Positions 59,586 to 64,000 of a stretch of 64,000 bases of DNA are shown here, piece after piece. Source of the stretch: Pomacea canaliculata (taxonomy: Eukaryota; Mollusca; Gastropoda; Architaenioglossa; Ampullariidae). A program made the translations under genes and the position numbers. Each line of letters starts with the position of its first letter. Positions within the stretch are counted from its first letter, which is position 1. The notes beneath the pieces were generated by a model. It saw nothing but the letters and a program-made list of their open reading frames with translations, did no database searches and had not been told where the DNA came from. The stretch spans positions 13,581,731 through 13,645,730 of the forward strand of contig NC_037602.1 in NCBI RefSeq assembly GCF_003073045.1, given 5' to 3'.

Positions 59586-62500
59586 GTAAGTAAACTCTTG
59601 CAAGATAGATGTGTAATGATTATATCATTATCACCACGCGCACATAGTCACTCGCAATCTTTCACATTTACACACGAGGGACGTAGAGGAGGGTGTTTAA
59701 GAAACGGTAATGAAAAGGAACACCGAAGTCATTCTTTGCTTCCTTGTTCGTTTACTGATTTAAAAAAATATCAGATCGTATGTTATATACTGTTATATTA
59801 GCTTCAATCCACGTGGGTAGGAAGTCTGTCCTTATCACGTTTTTTCCCTTTCTACAGTTTACAAATAGATATGTACGCTAGTTAATAGAAATAACTAAAA
59901 CTGATTGGCAATCAGTCATCCTTAAATCTCGTGATTTTGTTAAAATTTTTCTTTTTTTTTTTTTTTTTTTTTTTTTCCCCATTTCAACAGGCATATGGGA
60001 GGTAGATTTGTTCCCTCCCCTCGAGATGTTGAAACAAAATAATTATGAACGTTTAGGTTGCATATTGAGTACTGTAAATGCATTTACAATAACAGAAATA
60101 TTCGAAACACATGGAAAGGACAATTACGATGACGGACAATTTGTGACCAATGACCTCTTACCGTTTGCGTGCCTACATCGCGTCCTAGGGAGGAAGCATT
60201 TACATCTTTAAAACCTCATGTCACCTTTTCTAAATTTAAAACAAACCTACACTCCAAAAGATAAAGATTTTTGAGATTGACAAGAAGCGGATACAATTTT
60301 TTTTTTTTAAAGGGAAGAGACAATATGCGTTACGAAAGTATTGCATCTGATGTCTCTGTTCGTCAGCTTTGGCACTGATACAATTATTCATATTCCATCC
60401 TCTCCTTTAAAAAAAAAAGCCCAGTCCAGCTGCGTCTCTTTAATAAAAAAGGCGCTTTAAAAACACAGAGCTAAGAAGCTATTGGATGCGAAAAGGACAG
60501 CTGGCATTATTAAGCAACAATACACATGACAGCTGGCACTGTTACAGCAACGCTACATACACAGGACAGGTTTGAGTACTACATTCCACCTTAATTGTGT
60601 GGGAGGTTTATATGTACGATCATTTGACGCGCCGGAAAAAACTTGGGAACTGATGTTCTTGAGTTTGATGGAAGCTTACAAGGTGATATATGCTAGTTGA
60701 AATGCATGTTTTGTCAACAAACAGCCTGTAAAACGAAATACAGTCTTTCTGAAAAAAAATTGCCCTTGTTTCATGCCACTTAACAGTCAGCACGCACATG
60801 GCTTTGCACTCACTTTTTCTTTTCATTTTTTTTAAGCAGGAAGAAATAAATTACTAATTCTTGGTAAAAATGAATTTGCCAATTAAGATATAGAATTGCA
60901 TTACAAGCTTCAAAACATTCTTTAACTACTGGCATAACGTTAAGATCTTCCAGAGTTAAGTATTTCAGATGGTGGAAAATTCAACTGAGCGAAGCAGCCA
61001 TTTTGAGCGCTCTGATTCATCTAGGAAATTCTCACCCATTGGCCACACTGAGCGTGAGTATTCGTCTCAGCTTGGCAAGAAGATAAGAACTTTAAAAAGT
61101 GTTACATGAACAGCTCCAGTGCTGCGATACATCCATATGAACAAGTATGAAATAACTAGCAAAGACGATCTCGTTTTTTTCACGGTCGGTAGGTCATTTT
61201 GTCCCACTCAACATCGTTCGCTTCTGCTAGCTTCCGGTCTTCGCAACCCGAAGGACGGCTGGAAAAGTGCTTAGAGTGTAGGAGGGCTGCGTGAAACAAA
61301 GAACTAAAAAAGACTTTTGGCAAGAGACATGCGCATCCTGATAAAAAAATTTGACTGGATCACAGTAAACAGAGCCGTGTGGGAACGACGGAGCCTTGTG
61401 CTGCCAGTGCTTTGAGCTTTTTAAGACCTCCTTTAAACCCAGCACGAAGGGGAGCTGTCGGAGCGCTGCCAGCTCCACCCAACCAACCTCTTACATCATA
61501 AAAACAGTTAAATGTCAAGGACACAGGCGATGTTCTTACAGCTTTTTTTTATCCTGTAGATGTATTGGCAGAGAATTGAGAAAGCTTTTCATTCAGTTAA
61601 TTTCTATTCTTTCAGAAAAAAAAAGATAATGACGGAATCTGCTTACGACATTAACAGTTTTCTGCTGTTTCTTTCGTTTGTGCTTTTGAGCCAAATGTTC
61701 ATCATACATTGTTAATAAACGTAGTTTATGCGTTGGAGCTACGAGAAGAGAAAGAACTTTTTAGTAATGAGGATGGTGTAGTGTTAGACACAATATAAGT
61801 TGCATTTGAAAAGTCCACGAAGTATGGACATAGAGAAGCAAAGTAATAAAATAGCAAGGCACAGTTTACGAAGAATAACATGGTTTTTTATATCTCAAGA
61901 TTTCTTGTAAACAATTGGAATGCTTCTTTGACATTCATAGATACCTCCTTACCCATTGATAACAAATGTACAGATAACCCATCTTTATTTTTTTCTGGAA
62001 TGATGCGCAACATATGTGCTATTTATAACTTGCTTACAGGGTGTGAAGCCGTTTAGACTGATATTTATTTACACGGAGAAAACCCATCTTTCTGTGGATA
62101 AGAAAAGCCTTCAAGATTTACGTCGACAGCGTTTTATTATTTCATTCAGGTGAAGGATTTACAGCAGTCCATGTTATTACGACACTGCTAAAAATGTTAG
62201 CAGCGAAGAATTAAATTTCTTGTCAACATGGAATATACATACTGTGGTACGTGTAAGCACTGATTTTCCGTATCTCAACCTGGCCATTTTGTGTTAAAAA
62301 AAATGACAAAGGCTTTCATACCAGGATTAGCTACCAAGCTGGCGCTCATCTGGTTTTTTTTTTTTTTTTTTACTCCCAGATGTCTGGGTGCCAGAAACTC
62401 TTCATGAACAGCTTTGTGTGTTCGTAGCCCCTGTCATTTGTCATCTTTTCGCAGAATACAAACATCAGAAAGTCTGGTTTGTTGCCTGTCTCTGTTACCT

Positions 62501-63869
62501 AGAATCCATGTTGTCACAGTCTCGATCCTATGGGCGGTGACATCAATGTTTCTGACAACGCACTAGTTTCTCCTTCATCAACGATCTTTGAACTGTTGTG
62601 TCTGATATTATCAGTCCTATAACATAAAAGCGCGTTCTTTCTTTATAGTCATGCTTGACGATATCCTTCTGTAGCTTCGGCCGTCGCGGTTGGAGGAGAT
62701 AAGAACTGGGGGCCGAGTTGAATAACGACTGTTTAGATTACTAGCCCTTTTTCTCACCCACTGTATTCCGCACACTTTGGCAGATGGCATTAGTGAACCT
62801 AAATACAGCACTACCTTATTACAGAGTTATCTCCGGCTCCAGACCAACCCGTTATAACTATTACATTCAATATTGACTTTCTCTCGCACGCGAACCCATA
62901 GAAATCCCGCACAGATAAGCGCTTTGCCAGGAAAATTCACAGGTACCTGCAATTGTGCACTATTACCATATAGTGTGAATTTCGCTGTTATAATTTGGAA
63001 AATTCTTGTGCTTCCAAGTACAGTTATTCTCCAAATTATATCGATTGTTGCTTTAGCGCTTCATCTTCTTCAATTGCGATTCAGCAGTACGCACCCTTTT
63101 CCCTTTGGTTACCTTTATCAAAACAATACATAATCTCGAAATCATAAAAGGAAAATTCTTTGTTAACAGTACCTGTGGAAGAAATTTTCATATATATATA
63201 ACTGTCTCGGAGATGCTTGCGTGAAATATACCCGTCTTGGTACATACACCCACATTATGTAGACATAAATCAACACTCTTTCGAATATAAATCTGTTTTC
63301 CGTTCACAATTTACAGGTGTTTATTTTTAACATCTTCCAGCCACTCCCTTACAATGTAGATATACTTTTAAAGGTTGCTTGCTATCGAAAGATTAAAAAG
63401 AGAGAGAGAGACGATTTGGCTTTTTTAGAATTGCCCAGCAGGGCACAGAATTGGCTGTCTCCATTTCCCTGCCACACCCATCGGAATGTTGGGACCAGCG
63501 AATGTGACTGGCACACAAAGCACATCAGCAGTCTTGCTATGACATGAATAAGTTCCGATGGACTATAGAGAGCCGCAACACATATGGCAGCCAGACACAG
63601 GTGGTTGTTTCGCTTTGAGCCACAGATGTCTGTGGACAGCTGCTGAAAAGGCATCAAGATACAGAGAGCTTGTGGTTAAAGTTGTCACGAGCATTCTAAT
63701 GCCTCTTGGAAGTTTATCATGAATAACATAATAGGTTACTAGTAAAGACAATGTGGTGCCGAAGTTATTTTGTTGAAGAAAATTAACTTAATGTTCCATA
63801 TAGTGAACCGACATATTAACAGTTATTACTCTTCATCAAACGGAAGAGTCCCCTCTGTTCGCTTTCTAG
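59586..63869 (+). other. probable intron(s) of the PDZ gene
   Basis: It contains a 32-base T run (about 59947-59978) ending in a textbook acceptor (ccccatttcaacag, ending near 59991). In the right phase this gives only RHMGGRFVPSPRDVETK and a stop, which does not resemble the rest of a PDZ fold; it could be an alternative terminal exon. No convincing PDZ-completing exon was found here. Confidence 0.4.
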
Positions 63870-63996
63870 AACCCTTGCTTCAGTTAGACATTGAGATAGT
63901 TCGAGAAGCCAGCTGCCGCCCCTCGTGCACTGGTTGCAGTGACATAACAACAGGCAGACGGCAGGAACTGCGGAGAGCTAAGATAATATCTCCGGG
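63870..63996 (+). CDS. candidate internal exon near the window edge
   Basis: The segment has an acceptor (cgctttctag) at its left, a ggtaa donor at its right, and one open frame (PLLQLDIEIVREASCRP, CSDITTGRRQELRRAK). It would need an incoming phase of 1, while the PDZ exon leaves phase 2, so an exon would have to lie between them if both belong to one gene. The protein is not recognised. Very tentative. Confidence 0.2.
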
Positions 63997-64000
63997 GTAA

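Noticed and set aside
1-64000. tRNA or rRNA genes, CRISPR arrays, LTR elements or viral copies
   Set aside because: None was recognisable by eye. The only RNA polymerase III-like signal is the weak SINE candidate at 895-1090.

Overview
The window is an animal nuclear genome segment: intron-split genes with GT-AG junctions, AT-rich introns, microsatellites, and many decayed LINE and DNA-transposon fragments. EFL1 and SAXO homologues with axonemal and ribosomal roles, plus repeat types common in spiralians, suggest a lophotrochozoan, probably a gastropod mollusc. That placement is inference; no taxon-specific marker was seen. I recognised no rRNA, tRNA, CRISPR array, LTR retroelement or viral copy.

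Layout. (1) 2.87-6.78 kb, plus strand: a seven-exon gene for a 289-residue protein that begins with an N-myristoylation signal and carries a domain resembling the microtubule-binding domain (MTBD) of the dynein heavy-chain stalk, with no motor. (2) 10.1-11.4 kb, plus strand: a tentative two-exon gene for a small membrane protein with two competing frames. (3) 14.5-30.1 kb, minus strand: complete EFL1 in 22 coding exons (1128 residues), the GTPase that with SBDS removes eIF6 from 60S subunits. (4) 30.5-41.0 kb, plus strand, head to head with EFL1: a SAXO gene (axonemal microtubule-inner, Mn-repeat protein) whose frame is broken by three single-base losses. (5) 43.4-48.75 kb, plus strand: an intact tandem SAXO paralogue with the same five-exon structure (473 residues). 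(6) 48.8-58.9 kb: a long intergenic stretch with decayed transposons and degenerate tandem repeats. (7) 58.97 kb to the end, plus strand: the first coding exon of a PDZ-domain gene whose later exons are not securely identified.

Two or three loci are cytoskeletal or ciliary (dynein-like MTBD protein, two SAXO genes). EFL1 shares its promoter region with the first SAXO copy. From memory, human EFL1 and SAXO2 are also adjacent and divergent on 15q25, so this pair looks like ancient microsynteny. The first SAXO copy keeps the EFL1 junction but is decaying or mis-assembled, while the downstream copy is intact and has shifted to GC-rich codons. The large introns of EFL1 and SAXO copy 1 collected LINE fragments, including one LINE whose middle third lies inverted inside itself.
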